A DNA stretch of 64,000 bases from Lewinellaceae bacterium (lineage in GTDB: Bacteria; Bacteroidota; Bacteroidia; Chitinophagales; Saprospiraceae): NCBI GenBank assembly GCA_020636025.1, contig JACJYQ010000001.1, forward strand, positions 372,001-436,000, read 5' to 3'. Below the pieces are notes generated by a model. That model saw only the letters and a program-made list of their open reading frames with translations. It ran no database searches and had not been told where the DNA came from. A program made the position numbers and the translations under genes. Numbering within the stretch: the first letter of the stretch is position 1; every line of letters starts with the position of its first letter. This document shows positions 18,111 to 26,677 of the stretch, one piece after another.

Positions 18111-18149
18111 CAAGGCTGAGGATTTCAACAAATAATTTTGTGGTGCTCC

Positions 18150-19565
18150 TTATGGGAAAATGCCCATGGAGATGTAGTCGCCTGCGATCTTCTTCAGCGA
18201 ACAGACAAATGCTGCAGTACGAATGTCCTGTATTTGGTTGTGCTGCACAAATGTTTCGCGGATTTGCTGGTAGGCTGTGATCATGGTGTCTTCCAGTCCG
18301 GAGTTAACCAGTTCAACTTCCGTTCCACCTCTGGTGAGAAATTCTATCTCTCTTTCCGTGATCGATTTGCCTGTCATTTCCACTACCTTGGAAACAATCC
18401 TTTCAAAGGCATTGTGCTGGAAGCGATTTTCCAAACGACCAAAACGGTGGTGAGACAAGTTTTTCAGCCACTCAAAATAGGATACCGTTACACCGCCTGC
18501 GTTGGCATAAAAGTCAGGAATGATGATGATGCCTTTCTTTAGCAGAACCTCGTTGGCATCAGCGCTCACTGGTCCGTTTGCGGCTTCAGCTATGATTTTG
18601 GTTTTAATCCTGTCTGCGTTGCCCAGGGTAATTTGATTTTCCAAAGCAGCTGGTACCAGAATATCGCATTCAATTTCCAGGGCAGCAAGCGCGTCTCCTA
18701 CGTGCTCTGTGCCCGGGAATCCAATTATAGACCCTGTGTCTTTCCTGAAGGCAAGCAATTTTTCTACATCTATGCCATTTGGTCCGTAGATAGAACCTTC
18801 ACGCTCAGAAACGCCTATGATTTTCACATCACCCTCCTGCTGACTGATCAGGGCTGCATTACTGCCTACATTACCGAGGCCTTGCACAACCATGGTTTTA
18901 CCGGCCATTCCTTTGGTTAGGCCAATTTTCTTCATGTCTTCCTCGAAGGAAACACATTCGCGCACTGCATAAAACACACCTCTACCTGTCGCCTCTGCAC
19001 GACCGCGAATACCGTTTTGGGTTACTGGCTTACCGGTTACGCAACCTATTGAATCAACTTCGCCGTGCCTCAACGCCTGATAAGTATCGAGGATCCAGGC
19101 CATTTCACGCGGACCTGTTCCATAGTCAGGTGCCGGTACGTCGATACCGGGGCCAATGAAGTTTTTCTTAACCAATTCTGCTGTATAGCGCCTTGTGATG
19201 TTCTGCAATTGCTCAATGGAATAATTGGCTGGATTGATCTTGATGCCACCTTTTGCACCGCCAAAAGGCACGTCCATGAGTGCGCATTTATAGGTCATAA
19301 GTGCCGCCAGTGCCATTACCTCATCCTGATTAACAGATTCATCATAACGAATACCGCCCTTTGTGGGCATCCGGTGGTGACTATGCTGAACTCTGTACGC
19401 TTCCACCACTTGATAATCATTGCCTACGCGAACTGGAAATCGTATCTGCAAAACCAGGTTACATACCTTGATTTGCTCCACCAATCCCCGAGGAATCTCA
19501 GTGAAGGAGGCTGCTTTGTCTACATAATTTTCTACGCTTTTAAAAAAGCTAATGTGGCTGCTCAT
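18150..19565 (-). CDS. Glu/Leu/Phe/Val dehydrogenase (probable glutamate dehydrogenase)
   Basis: A 471-residue enzyme for reversible oxidative deamination of glutamate (or a related amino acid) to the 2-oxo acid. The catalytic-site signature VPFGGAKGGIKINP lies near residue 101, and the Rossmann motif VQGLGNVGSNAA near 229. The dimerisation/closure segment PDFYANAGGVTVSYFEWLKN near 346 is typical of the hexameric GDH family. Cofactor preference cannot be settled by eye. The ATG overlaps the 3' end of ccmD by 17 bases, implying translational coupling to the cytochrome c maturation genes. An Lrp/AsnC regulator gene follows. The family assignment is firm; the glutamate assignment is likely. Confidence 0.9.
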   Translation of the reverse strand: MSSHISFFKSVENYVDKAASFTEIPRGLVEQIKVCNLVLQIRFPVRVGNDYQVVEAYRVQHSHHRMPTKGGIRYDESVNQDEVMALAALMTYKCALMDVPFGGAKGGIKINPANYSIEQLQNITRRYTAELVKKNFIGPGIDVPAPDYGTGPREMAWILDTYQALRHGEVDSIGCVTGKPVTQNGIRGRAEATGRGVFYAVRECVSFEEDMKKIGLTKGMAGKTMVVQGLGNVGSNAALISQQEGDVKIIGVSEREGSIYGPNGIDVEKLLAFRKDTGSIIGFPGTEHVGDALAALEIECDILVPAALENQITLGNADRIKTKIIAEAANGPVSADANEVLLKKGIIIIPDFYANAGGVTVSYFEWLKNLSHHRFGRLENRFQHNAFERIVSKVVEMTGKSITEREIEFLTRGGTEVELVNSGLEDTMITAYQQIRETFVQHNQIQDIRTAAFVCSLKKIAGDYISMGIFP

Positions 19566-19788
19566 TTTTTTCTTCGTTGAGTTGAGACTCTAATTTGGTT
19601 AGTTTTCGATCAAGCCTGACAAGGTACAAGACGATTCCAAGAAAAATCAGCAAAATCACCCCTACAACAACGTAGATTTTGCCAGTCTCCCGCATGAAAT
19701 CCCGATTTCCTTGCGCCTGAACGATGGGCAAATGTATGCTGAGAAACAGAACTAAAATAATAAATCTGATCGATTGGAAAAATTTCAT
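19549..19788 (-). CDS. ccmD: CcmD-family cytochrome c maturation protein
   Basis: A 79-residue protein from the start at 19788 (MKFFQSIRF); an in-frame ATG at 19809 would add seven residues before the signal peptide. A signal-like segment ends at IVQAQ. It is followed by GKIYVVVGVILLIFLGIVLYLVRLDRK, a single membrane helix with a basic inner flank, and a short charged coiled tail. This matches the Bacteroidota form of CcmD, which stabilises the CcmABC heme-export complex. It lies 64-85 bp downstream of ccmC and overlaps the gdh start. Confidence 0.75.
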   Translation of the reverse strand: MKFFQSIRFIILVLFLSIHLPIVQAQGNRDFMRETGKIYVVVGVILLIFLGIVLYLVRLDRKLTKLESQLNEEKNEQPH

Positions 19789-19873
19789 CTTATAAAAGGG
19801 ATAGTTCAATTAAATAAAAACGGAATTTGGCTAATGCCTTACATGGAGTATCAAAATTAGTCTGTAATCAAGC

Positions 19874-20917
19874 TCAGTCGATATCATACAAAACATCCTG
19901 AATTTTGGCATAGCGATATCTCAGCTGAGCAAGCCAAAGTCCAAGCAGAGAAAATCCAATTATGGAAGGATAAAAGACCATCCTCATGGTATTGTCCAGG
20001 TCCTGAGATCCAAATGCCGGACTTCCCTCAGCGCCAGGGTGGAGACTGGCAAACATCCTGGGCACGATGTACAACAAAGGGACCAATGAGGCAAACGCAA
20101 AAATGTTGTAAACGGCCGATAACCTGGCGCCTTTCTCGGGTTCATCAAAAGAGGAACGCAAAATAAAATACGCCAGATACACCAGCAGGGCAACAGCTGT
20201 CATCAGCTGCTTGATGTCGTTACTCCAGGCCGATCCCCAGGCATAGTGTGCCCACAACATACCCGTTACCAGGCCCAAAAGGCCAAATAACAATCCTGCT
20301 TCAGTAAAAGCAACCGCTTTTTTATCATCATCAAGATGCTGACTTTTCAGATATCGTATGCTGTAAATCACAGATCCCAAAAACATAAACATCAAGGCAA
20401 ACCACATGGGAACGTGATAGTAGGTATTCCGAATGCTTTCGTAAATGACATTGCGGTACGGATAGGAGAGGTCCTTTACGATATGCAATTGTTCAATCGG
20501 ATTGTCCTGCCAGCCAGCCTTGGATGTGGCTGTCGTATCCAGACGAAACTCAACAGCACTTGGCAATAGTGAAACACCATCGACGGGGTGGTCAACAATG
20601 ACGTTCAGCATGGCAAAGGTTCCTTTTTCCGGCATGCCCGACGGCATTTGAAAACTTGCCTCCACTGTAGTATCATTCAAAATAGCAGTTTTCTGGCCAA
20701 GCACGGCATTGCTTTCGTCAAACTGGAGCCAAATCCTGATCTCATCAGCCCTGGCTTTTGTGTAAAAGGAATTGTATCCAAATACCCTGAGCGTAATATC
20801 CTGCCCGCTTTTGACTACACCCGGCGACACGTAAGTAATGCCCGGCTTTAAAGGAACCAACATGCCGGCAGTTATGGCATATATTATGAGAGCAACTGAA
20901 AGGGTTTTCCACCACAT
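19874..20917 (-). CDS. ccmC: CcmC-like heme handling protein with inserted periplasmic domain
   Basis: A 347-residue integral membrane protein of cytochrome c maturation; CcmC delivers heme to CcmE. TM1 is at residues 5-24. The standard core resumes at about residue 160 (NVIYESIRNTYYHVPMWFAL) and includes the Trp-rich heme-handling motif region WAHYAWGSAWSNDIKQ (about 224-240) and several more helices. The family is usually about 220-250 residues. Here about 120 extra residues (about 28-150: ISPGV-like start, GQDITLRVFGYN, AMLNVIVDHPVDG) lie between TM1 and the conserved loop. They look like an all-beta, IPT/Ig-like domain facing the periplasm. ccmB is 34 bp upstream and ccmD downstream. Confidence 0.85.
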   Translation of the reverse strand: MWWKTLSVALIIYAITAGMLVPLKPGITYVSPGVVKSGQDITLRVFGYNSFYTKARADEIRIWLQFDESNAVLGQKTAILNDTTVEASFQMPSGMPEKGTFAMLNVIVDHPVDGVSLLPSAVEFRLDTTATSKAGWQDNPIEQLHIVKDLSYPYRNVIYESIRNTYYHVPMWFALMFMFLGSVIYSIRYLKSQHLDDDKKAVAFTEAGLLFGLLGLVTGMLWAHYAWGSAWSNDIKQLMTAVALLVYLAYFILRSSFDEPEKGARLSAVYNIFAFASLVPLLYIVPRMFASLHPGAEGSPAFGSQDLDNTMRMVFYPSIIGFSLLGLWLAQLRYRYAKIQDVLYDID

Positions 20918-20951
20918 GGTATCTTAATTACTTTTTTAAGGTTGTATCGAC

Positions 20952-21611
20952 CTAATCTCGCCATATAAACGGGAACAGTATAAAAGTCAGGGCAATTAGA
21001 ATGGTGTCAATTGCCAACAGATTAATGATATCGCGCTTGTACGAGGTGTCCTGAATTAATCGCAAAGAGATGGCCGATAACCTTAACAAGGTAAGTATTA
21101 TAGGTATGATTACCGGGAAACTCAATATGGCCATCAACGTAGCGCTGTTATTCGCCTTGGCAGCAATGGAGGCAATGAAAGTAAAAGCAATTCCAAATCC
21201 TAAGCTCCCCAAAAGCACTACTATGGCAAATAGCTTCATGTCTTTTACCGGGTTTCCTGCCACCACGCTGTATGCGCCAAAGGCAAGCAGGCTTAGTACC
21301 AATAATAAAATGGTGTTGTACACAATTTTGGCAAGTACCAGAATTACCGGGTCCACCAACTGATAGTAATACAATTGTCGGGCACCACTTTCCTGTACAA
21401 AACTTTTAACCACCGCATTGATGCTGGCGAACAGGACTATCAACCAGAAAAGTATGTTCCAAACCTGCGGCTGAACTTTAATACTGGCTGTATACACCAC
21501 AAACACCATACTAAATACGTACAGAAAGATGCCGCTGATGGCATATCGCTGCCGGAATTCAATGACAAATTCTTTTCTGAGTAAGGTGAAAAATAATGGC
21601 AATGCTTGCAT
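20952..21611 (-). CDS. ccmB: CcmB, heme exporter permease subunit
   Basis: A 219-residue membrane protein with about six helices. The N terminus LLRKEFVIEFRQRYAISGIFLY and the segment FASINAVVKSFVQESGARQLYYYQLVDP are characteristic of CcmB, the permease partner of the CcmA ATPase in system I cytochrome c maturation. ccmA and ccmE are not in the window. It is the first gene of the ccmB-ccmC-ccmD-gdh unit. An AATTAGCTAATT cluster begins 5 bases before the start codon, and a TACCTTTG box lies beyond it at 21670-21663 on the minus strand. Confidence 0.9.
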   Translation of the reverse strand: MQALPLFFTLLRKEFVIEFRQRYAISGIFLYVFSMVFVVYTASIKVQPQVWNILFWLIVLFASINAVVKSFVQESGARQLYYYQLVDPVILVLAKIVYNTILLLVLSLLAFGAYSVVAGNPVKDMKLFAIVVLLGSLGFGIAFTFIASIAAKANNSATLMAILSFPVIIPIILTLLRLSAISLRLIQDTSYKRDIINLLAIDTILIALTFILFPFIWRD

Positions 21612-21615
21612 GGAT

Positions 21616-21657
21616 ACAATTAGCTAATTCGATAATTAGCCAATTAGCTAATTTATT
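21616..21657. repeat. AATTAGCTAATT palindrome cluster (copy 4)
   Basis: Perfect palindromes at 21618-21629 and 21642-21653 with the variant AATTAGCCAATT between them, joined by CGAT as in the copy at 9491. It is probably in the 5' leader of ccmB, since a TACCTTTG box lies just upstream (21663-21670, minus strand). Confidence 0.75.
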
Positions 21658-21735
21658 CCCGGCAAAGGTACTACGGTGTAGTGGAATAGGATAATTTGAT
21701 ACAATCATGATTATCATTGTGATGACTAATATAGG

Positions 21736-21769
21736 TTGCATGGATTCTTTTAAAGTAATTCTATTTTTG
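21736..21769 (+). promoter_or_regulatory. Promoter of the acetyl-CoA synthetase gene
   Basis: TTG (21736-21738), a 23-bp spacer and TATTTTTG (21762-21769) fit TTG-N17-23-TAnnTTTG. The predicted transcript would start near 21776, downstream of the upstream in-frame ATG codons, which supports the start at 21800. Confidence 0.5.
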
Positions 21770-21799
21770 CATCAAACCGACCTAAAACAATATTCAAAT

Positions 21800-23704
21800 A
21801 TGACTTTGCAGATCAGATCCCTGGAACAATATCATGAAGTGTATAATCAATCCGTTGCTGATCCGGAAAAATTCTGGGCGGAGCAAGCGGATTCTTTTCA
21901 ATGGAAGAAACCATGGAAGCAGGTGTTGAAGTGGAATTTCAAAACACCACTTATTAAATGGTTCGCCGGAGGCAAACTCAATATTACCGAAAATGTACTG
22001 GATCGTCATTTGCCACAAAGGGCGAAACAAACAGCCATACTCTGGGAGCCAAATGACCCTAAAGAGCGGCCCCGAAAAATAACCTACAAGCAGTTGTATC
22101 AACAGGTTTGTCAGTTTGCCAATGCTTTGAAGGCGGAAGGGATAAAAAAGGGTGACCGCGTGTGTATTTACATGCCCATGACCCCCGAGTTGGCAGTTGC
22201 TGTACTCGCCTGCGCACGCATTGGTGCCATTCACTCGGTGGTGTTTGCCGGGTTTTCGGCGGTAGCCCTGGCTGACCGGATCAAAGATTCTCAATGTGTG
22301 GCCGTAATCACATCCGATTTCAATGCCCGGGGAGCAAAAAACATACCGGTAAAGGCAGTGGTTGATGAGGCCATGACAATGGGCTGCGTATCGGTAAAAA
22401 CAGTGATTGTACATAAGAACAGGGGTGAAAAAGTGGATTGGACAGAAGGACGGGACAAGTGGTGGCATGATGTGATCGCCGGCAGAAGAAAAAGTTGTAA
22501 AGCACAAAGCATGGATGCGGAAGACCCACTTTTCATCCTGTATACTTCCGGATCAACCGGCAAACCAAAAGGCGTTGTACATACCCACGGCGGTTACATG
22601 GTGTATTCGGAATTCAGCTTCCGAAATGTTTTCCAATACAATGAAGGAGATATTTACTGGTGTACAGCCGATATTGGCTGGATCACAGGTCACTCCTATA
22701 TTATATATGGTCCTTTACTGGCCGGGGCAACCAGTGTGATGTTTGAAGGCGTGCCTACATTCCCTGATGCCGGCCGCTTTTGGGACATCGTGAAACGCCA
22801 CAAAGTGAATATTTTCTATACCGCTCCAACTGCTATCAGGGCATTAATGGCTGCCGGACCGGAGTTCGTCAAAAACCTTAGAATGCCTTCATTAAGGGTA
22901 CTGGGTACTGTAGGAGAACCAATCAACGAGGAAGCCTGGAAATGGTACAATGAAAAGATCGGCAAAAAACGGTGTCCGATCGTGGATACCTGGTGGCAAA
23001 CAGAAACCGGTGGCATAATGATCAGTCCGCTTGCCGGGATTACGCCCACCAAACCCTGTTATGCTACCTTGCCTTTGCCCGGCGTTCAGCCTTTAATAGT
23101 TGACGCGAATGGTAAGGAAATGTCTGGAAATGAAGTGGAAGGTATGCTTTGTTTTAAGTTTCCATGGCCGGGTATGTTACGTACTACCTGGGGTGATCAC
23201 GAACGCTGCCGTCAGACATATTTTGCTACTTTCAAAAACTTGTATTTCACCGGGGATGGCGTTAGGAGGGATAAAGATGGCTATTATCGGATCATTGGTC
23301 GCGTTGATGATGTGATCAATGTCTCTGGTCACCGGATTGGTACTGCCGAGGTGGAAAATGCGCTGAATATGCACCCTCATATCGTTGAGAGTGCGGTTGT
23401 AGGTTATCCTCACAACATTAAAGGACAGGGTATTTACGCGTATGTGATTCCACAAGGAGAAGTGACTGATTACCAGAATTTTAAAAAGGAAGTGTTGGCA
23501 ATTGTCACCAAGGAAATTGGACCAATTGCCAAACCTGATAAGATTCAGGTGGTGAGCGGTTTGCCCAAGACTCGTTCAGGCAAGATCATGCGCCGTATTT
23601 TGCGGAAAATAGCAGAGGGCGACAGCTCTCATCTTGGGGATATTTCAACGTTGTTAAATCCCGAAGTGGTGGCTGAAATAAAAATGGGCGCGGAGAGTTT
23701 GTAA
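21800..23704 (+). CDS. acs: Acetyl-CoA synthetase (AMP-forming)
   Basis: A 634-residue enzyme making acetyl-CoA from acetate, ATP and CoA via acetyl-AMP. The start at 21800 (MTLQIRSLEQYHEVY) is preferred over upstream in-frame ATGs because the promoter lies between them. Motifs: N-terminal ACAS region (HEVYNQSVADPEKFW), P-loop YTSGSTGKPKGVVHTHGGY, DTWWQTETGG, YFTGDGVRRDKDGYY with RIIGRVDDVINVSGHRIGT, and the C-terminal regulatory lysine motif PKTRSGKIMRR, the usual acetylation site. The length matches bacterial Acs. It is monocistronic, ending at a hairpin shared with the convergent carbonic anhydrase gene. Confidence 0.95.
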   Translation: MTLQIRSLEQYHEVYNQSVADPEKFWAEQADSFQWKKPWKQVLKWNFKTPLIKWFAGGKLNITENVLDRHLPQRAKQTAILWEPNDPKERPRKITYKQLYQQVCQFANALKAEGIKKGDRVCIYMPMTPELAVAVLACARIGAIHSVVFAGFSAVALADRIKDSQCVAVITSDFNARGAKNIPVKAVVDEAMTMGCVSVKTVIVHKNRGEKVDWTEGRDKWWHDVIAGRRKSCKAQSMDAEDPLFILYTSGSTGKPKGVVHTHGGYMVYSEFSFRNVFQYNEGDIYWCTADIGWITGHSYIIYGPLLAGATSVMFEGVPTFPDAGRFWDIVKRHKVNIFYTAPTAIRALMAAGPEFVKNLRMPSLRVLGTVGEPINEEAWKWYNEKIGKKRCPIVDTWWQTETGGIMISPLAGITPTKPCYATLPLPGVQPLIVDANGKEMSGNEVEGMLCFKFPWPGMLRTTWGDHERCRQTYFATFKNLYFTGDGVRRDKDGYYRIIGRVDDVINVSGHRIGTAEVENALNMHPHIVESAVVGYPHNIKGQGIYAYVIPQGEVTDYQNFKKEVLAIVTKEIGPIAKPDKIQVVSGLPKTRSGKIMRRILRKIAEGDSSHLGDISTLLNPEVVAEIKMGAESL

Positions 23705-23712
23705 CCTTAAAA

Positions 23713-23749
23713 GGTTGGGCCCGCTCACATCATTGTGAACGGGCCAACC
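23713..23749. terminator. Bidirectional terminator between acs and carbonic anhydrase
   Basis: A long hairpin with outer stem GGTTGG/CCAACC, a one-base bulge, then CCCG/CGGG and an inner stem TCACA/TGTGA around a TCAT loop. It sits between two convergent genes, 9 bases after the acs stop codon. Confidence 0.8.
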
Positions 23750-23799
23750 AAAACCTACTCCAATTCAAAATTCTAACTTGAATTCGTACTTATTCACAC

Positions 23800-24471
23800 T
23801 TAATTTGCTCCAATAGATTCTGATTCCAGTTCAAAATGCTCCAGGTGTGGGTGCTCGTAAAAATTAACCTCGCCGGTTTCAATGTCGTACATACCGCCGA
23901 CAATGGCGATTTTACCCTGGTTAAGCATCTCTTCCAGAATCTGGCTTCTCTTTGGGATTTCATCCATTACATAATGCACATTATTGCCGGCAACAGCATT
24001 CGCAAAGGCATATGAGTCGTCAGGGTTTTCTGCCGACTTGCTTGTCATGGCAATGGCCGGCTCTACTTTTTTGAGTAAGCCGGTCAGGTTGCCCATTTCG
24101 ACGTGGTTGCAGGCTCCGGCAATGGCGCCACAACGCGTGTGTCCCAGTACAACCACAATTTTTACGCCTGCCACCTTGCAGGCAAATTCCATAGACCCCA
24201 GTATGTCTTCATTCAGGATATTCCCTGCTATCCTTACGCTAAAAACATCGCCAAGACCCTGGTCAAAAATGAGTTCGGCGCTGGTTCTGGAATCAATGCA
24301 ACTGAGGATCACTGCAAATGGATGTTGGCCATCCATGGTTTCGTTCATTTGCTGTAAAAGGTTGCGGTTTATTTTAAGGTTACTTACAAATCGCCTGTTA
24401 CCTTCTTGTAGCAATTGTAAAGCTTTGCTTGGGGTTATTTTATCCTGCAATTCCTTGGTGAGTGTACGCAT
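23800..24471 (-). CDS. Beta-class carbonic anhydrase
   Basis: A 223-residue zinc enzyme interconverting CO2 and bicarbonate. Zinc and active-site motifs are intact: LSCIDSRTSAE (Cys and the Asp/Arg dyad) near residue 58 and GHTRCGAIAG (His and Cys) near 113. No signal peptide is seen, so it is cytoplasmic. It starts 13 bp after the stop codon of the SulP transporter and is surely co-transcribed with it, which suggests uptake of bicarbonate or an exchange anion coupled to hydration chemistry. Confidence 0.95.
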   Translation of the reverse strand: MRTLTKELQDKITPSKALQLLQEGNRRFVSNLKINRNLLQQMNETMDGQHPFAVILSCIDSRTSAELIFDQGLGDVFSVRIAGNILNEDILGSMEFACKVAGVKIVVVLGHTRCGAIAGACNHVEMGNLTGLLKKVEPAIAMTSKSAENPDDSYAFANAVAGNNVHYVMDEIPKRSQILEEMLNQGKIAIVGGMYDIETGEVNFYEHPHLEHFELESESIGAN

Positions 24472-24484
24472 GTATTTCTTAGTT

Positions 24485-26119
24485 TTAGTTTAGTGTAACA
24501 GTGCCAAGTTTTAGATGATTATCCGGTTTTTGGGGATCTGGATGATCAACGTGCACAAAGTCCGACTCCCGGAATTTGTATTTATCCTTGAAGCCTTTCA
24601 AGGTGACCTTAATGCCCATGCCAGGCGCTTTTTCTTTGGTAAATTCCTTGATGCTCTCCAGTACATCAAAGTCAATGTAGGCAGTGTCTGATGCATAAAA
24701 GATAACTTTAGAGTTTTCTGGCAGGTGATCCATGGTGAGCTTGATGGCAGCTTTATTGAGGAAAGAAACCTCCTGAGAAAGCTTGATGGTGATCAGGTCG
24801 CCTTCATGATATTCTTCCTTGTGGAAGAAGTAAGAGTTCTTCATGTTTCCACGTAAAATGGCAAAGACGGCGGCGCCAAGACCAATCATTACACCTGTAA
24901 GCAAATCGGTGAATACAACGGCCAAAACGGTGATGATAAAAGGCCAAAACTGGTATTTGCCATTCTTCCACATGGCTTTGAAAACTGAAACTTTGGCCAG
25001 TTTATAACCAGTCAGAATCAAAATGGCTGCCAGTACGGATAATGGAATCAGGTTTAGCAATTGAGGAATTAATGCGGCACAAAGCAATAATAGCGAACCG
25101 TGTAGTATTGCCGATGTTTTGCTGGCTGCGCCGGCATTCACATTTGCAGAACTTCTGACAATAACAGAGGTGATCGGAAGTCCGCCAACCAATCCGGAAA
25201 TTATGTTACCGATACCTTGTGCCTTCAATTCGCGATTGGGGGGGCTTACACGACGATCTGGATCCAGTTTGTCGACAGCTTCAATGCACAAAAGTGTTTC
25301 GATGGAAGCCACTATGGCTATGGTTAAACCGGTCATCCAGACTTTGGTATTCATGAATTGACTGAAATCCGGGAAAGAAAATTGGGTGAAAAATGAAGCG
25401 GCATTTTCGGCTACCGGGATGGTAACCAAATGGTCTCCTTTTATGGTTAGACTGCTTCCTGTAGATCTGAAAATTTCATTCAGCCCAATACTTACAAGTA
25501 CTGCGACCAGGGCACCTGGAACAAATTTTATCCTGTCCTTAACAAAGGGCTTTTCCCAAAGCAATAAAATACCAATAGAAATTAACCCGATCAAGGTTGC
25601 ACCAGGGTGAATATACACTGTGATGGACTCCCAAAGAGACTGAAAAGTGTTGCTGCCGCTGGCCTCCAGAAATGCCAGATCGCCTTCAGCATCCTTGTCG
25701 TAGCCAAGTGCATGAGGGATTTGTTTCATGATGATGATGATCCCAATGGCTGAAAGCATGCCTTTGATGACACTGGAAGGGATGTAATTTGCAATGGTGC
25801 CGGCATGCGCGAATCCAAGTATTAATTGAATGGCACCGCCAATGACTACAGCAAACAGGAAAGTTTCAAAAGAGCCGAGTTGACTGATGGCTACAAGTAC
25901 AATGGCAGTAAGACCGGCTGCTGGTCCACTTACGCTGGTATGCGAACCACTGAGAGCCCCAATGACCAAACCTCCTATAATGCCGGCTATTAATCCTGAA
26001 AACAAAGGTGCACCTGAGGCCAGGGCAATTCCGAGACACAAGGGTAAGGCTAATAGGAATACAACGATTCCTGCCGGCAAATCCTGTTTTAGGTTTGCCA
26101 AAAATTTATATTGTTGCAT
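24485..26119 (-). CDS. SulP-family inorganic anion transporter (probable bicarbonate transporter)
   Basis: A 544-residue inner-membrane carrier. The N terminus DLPAGIVVFLLALPLCLGIALASGAP is the SulP signature region; 10 or more further helices follow to about residue 425. The C-terminal soluble part (about 440-544) is STAS-like (LSQEVSFLNKAAIKLTMDH, VIFYASDTAYIDFDVLESI). Family members move sulfate, bicarbonate, fumarate and other anions. The adjacent carbonic anhydrase makes bicarbonate the best guess, as in BicA-type or SulP-CA fusion proteins. Substrate is inferred from context only. Confidence 0.92.
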   Translation of the reverse strand: MQQYKFLANLKQDLPAGIVVFLLALPLCLGIALASGAPLFSGLIAGIIGGLVIGALSGSHTSVSGPAAGLTAIVLVAISQLGSFETFLFAVVIGGAIQLILGFAHAGTIANYIPSSVIKGMLSAIGIIIIMKQIPHALGYDKDAEGDLAFLEASGSNTFQSLWESITVYIHPGATLIGLISIGILLLWEKPFVKDRIKFVPGALVAVLVSIGLNEIFRSTGSSLTIKGDHLVTIPVAENAASFFTQFSFPDFSQFMNTKVWMTGLTIAIVASIETLLCIEAVDKLDPDRRVSPPNRELKAQGIGNIISGLVGGLPITSVIVRSSANVNAGAASKTSAILHGSLLLLCAALIPQLLNLIPLSVLAAILILTGYKLAKVSVFKAMWKNGKYQFWPFIITVLAVVFTDLLTGVMIGLGAAVFAILRGNMKNSYFFHKEEYHEGDLITIKLSQEVSFLNKAAIKLTMDHLPENSKVIFYASDTAYIDFDVLESIKEFTKEKAPGMGIKVTLKGFKDKYKFRESDFVHVDHPDPQKPDNHLKLGTVTLN

Positions 26120-26269
26120 GTGTTAGTTACAGTTTTGAATTGGATTTGATCAGCACAGATCACCGTTGTGTATCCTGAACTGAACAATGAGTTTTAGAAT
26201 AACAGTTTTTAGACACTACTGCAACACAGTAGTAATCAAGAGCAAGTTCAGTATGAACAAAGAGATGGA

Positions 26270-26590
26270 TCAACCAAGATCCGGAGGAGGAGAAAAAATG
26301 GCCAGATAAGCCAGATGACGCACTTCGTCGTCCTTAATGAGGTGGGCTACAGCAGAGTTCAGAGAAGCATCATCGCTTAATTCGATGCAAATTCTGGGAG
26401 TGAGATCCTTATGCTTCAACTCTTCTTCAAGCAGAGACATCGAGCCAACATTATTGCTCTCTTCGCTTGTTTCTGCCGTGGATACTATTTGATCCTGAAA
26501 AGAAAACACTAACCTGACGCAATCATTGAGCATCAGCATTCCGGCGGCAACCAAGATCAACGCCTTGAGACTAGTGTGAATTTTTTTCAT
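26270..26590 (-). CDS. Small membrane-anchored protein of unknown function
   Basis: A 106-residue protein with one N-terminal hydrophobic segment (about residues 8-24, LKALILVAAGMLMLNDC) and a mostly acidic soluble part ending AIFSPPPDLG. It may be an anchored or secreted protein. No family is recognised. It is divergent from the MDR gene and 150 bp upstream of the SulP-carbonic anhydrase pair on the same strand. No conserved motif was seen, so a spurious gene cannot be excluded. Confidence 0.45.
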   Translation of the reverse strand: MKKIHTSLKALILVAAGMLMLNDCVRLVFSFQDQIVSTAETSEESNNVGSMSLLEEELKHKDLTPRICIELSDDASLNSAVAHLIKDDEVRHLAYLAIFSPPPDLG

Positions 26591-26677
26591 GACTTTCCTT
26601 CGAACGCAATGGAGTCAAAATTGTTGATTGCTTTTCCATATTTTTTTCAAAAAAGTTTTTTGCTCAACTTCGCAGCT

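Noticed and set aside
21707..21799. N-terminal extension of acetyl-CoA synthetase
   Set aside because: The best promoter lies inside the extension, and the family N terminus fits the ATG at 21800.
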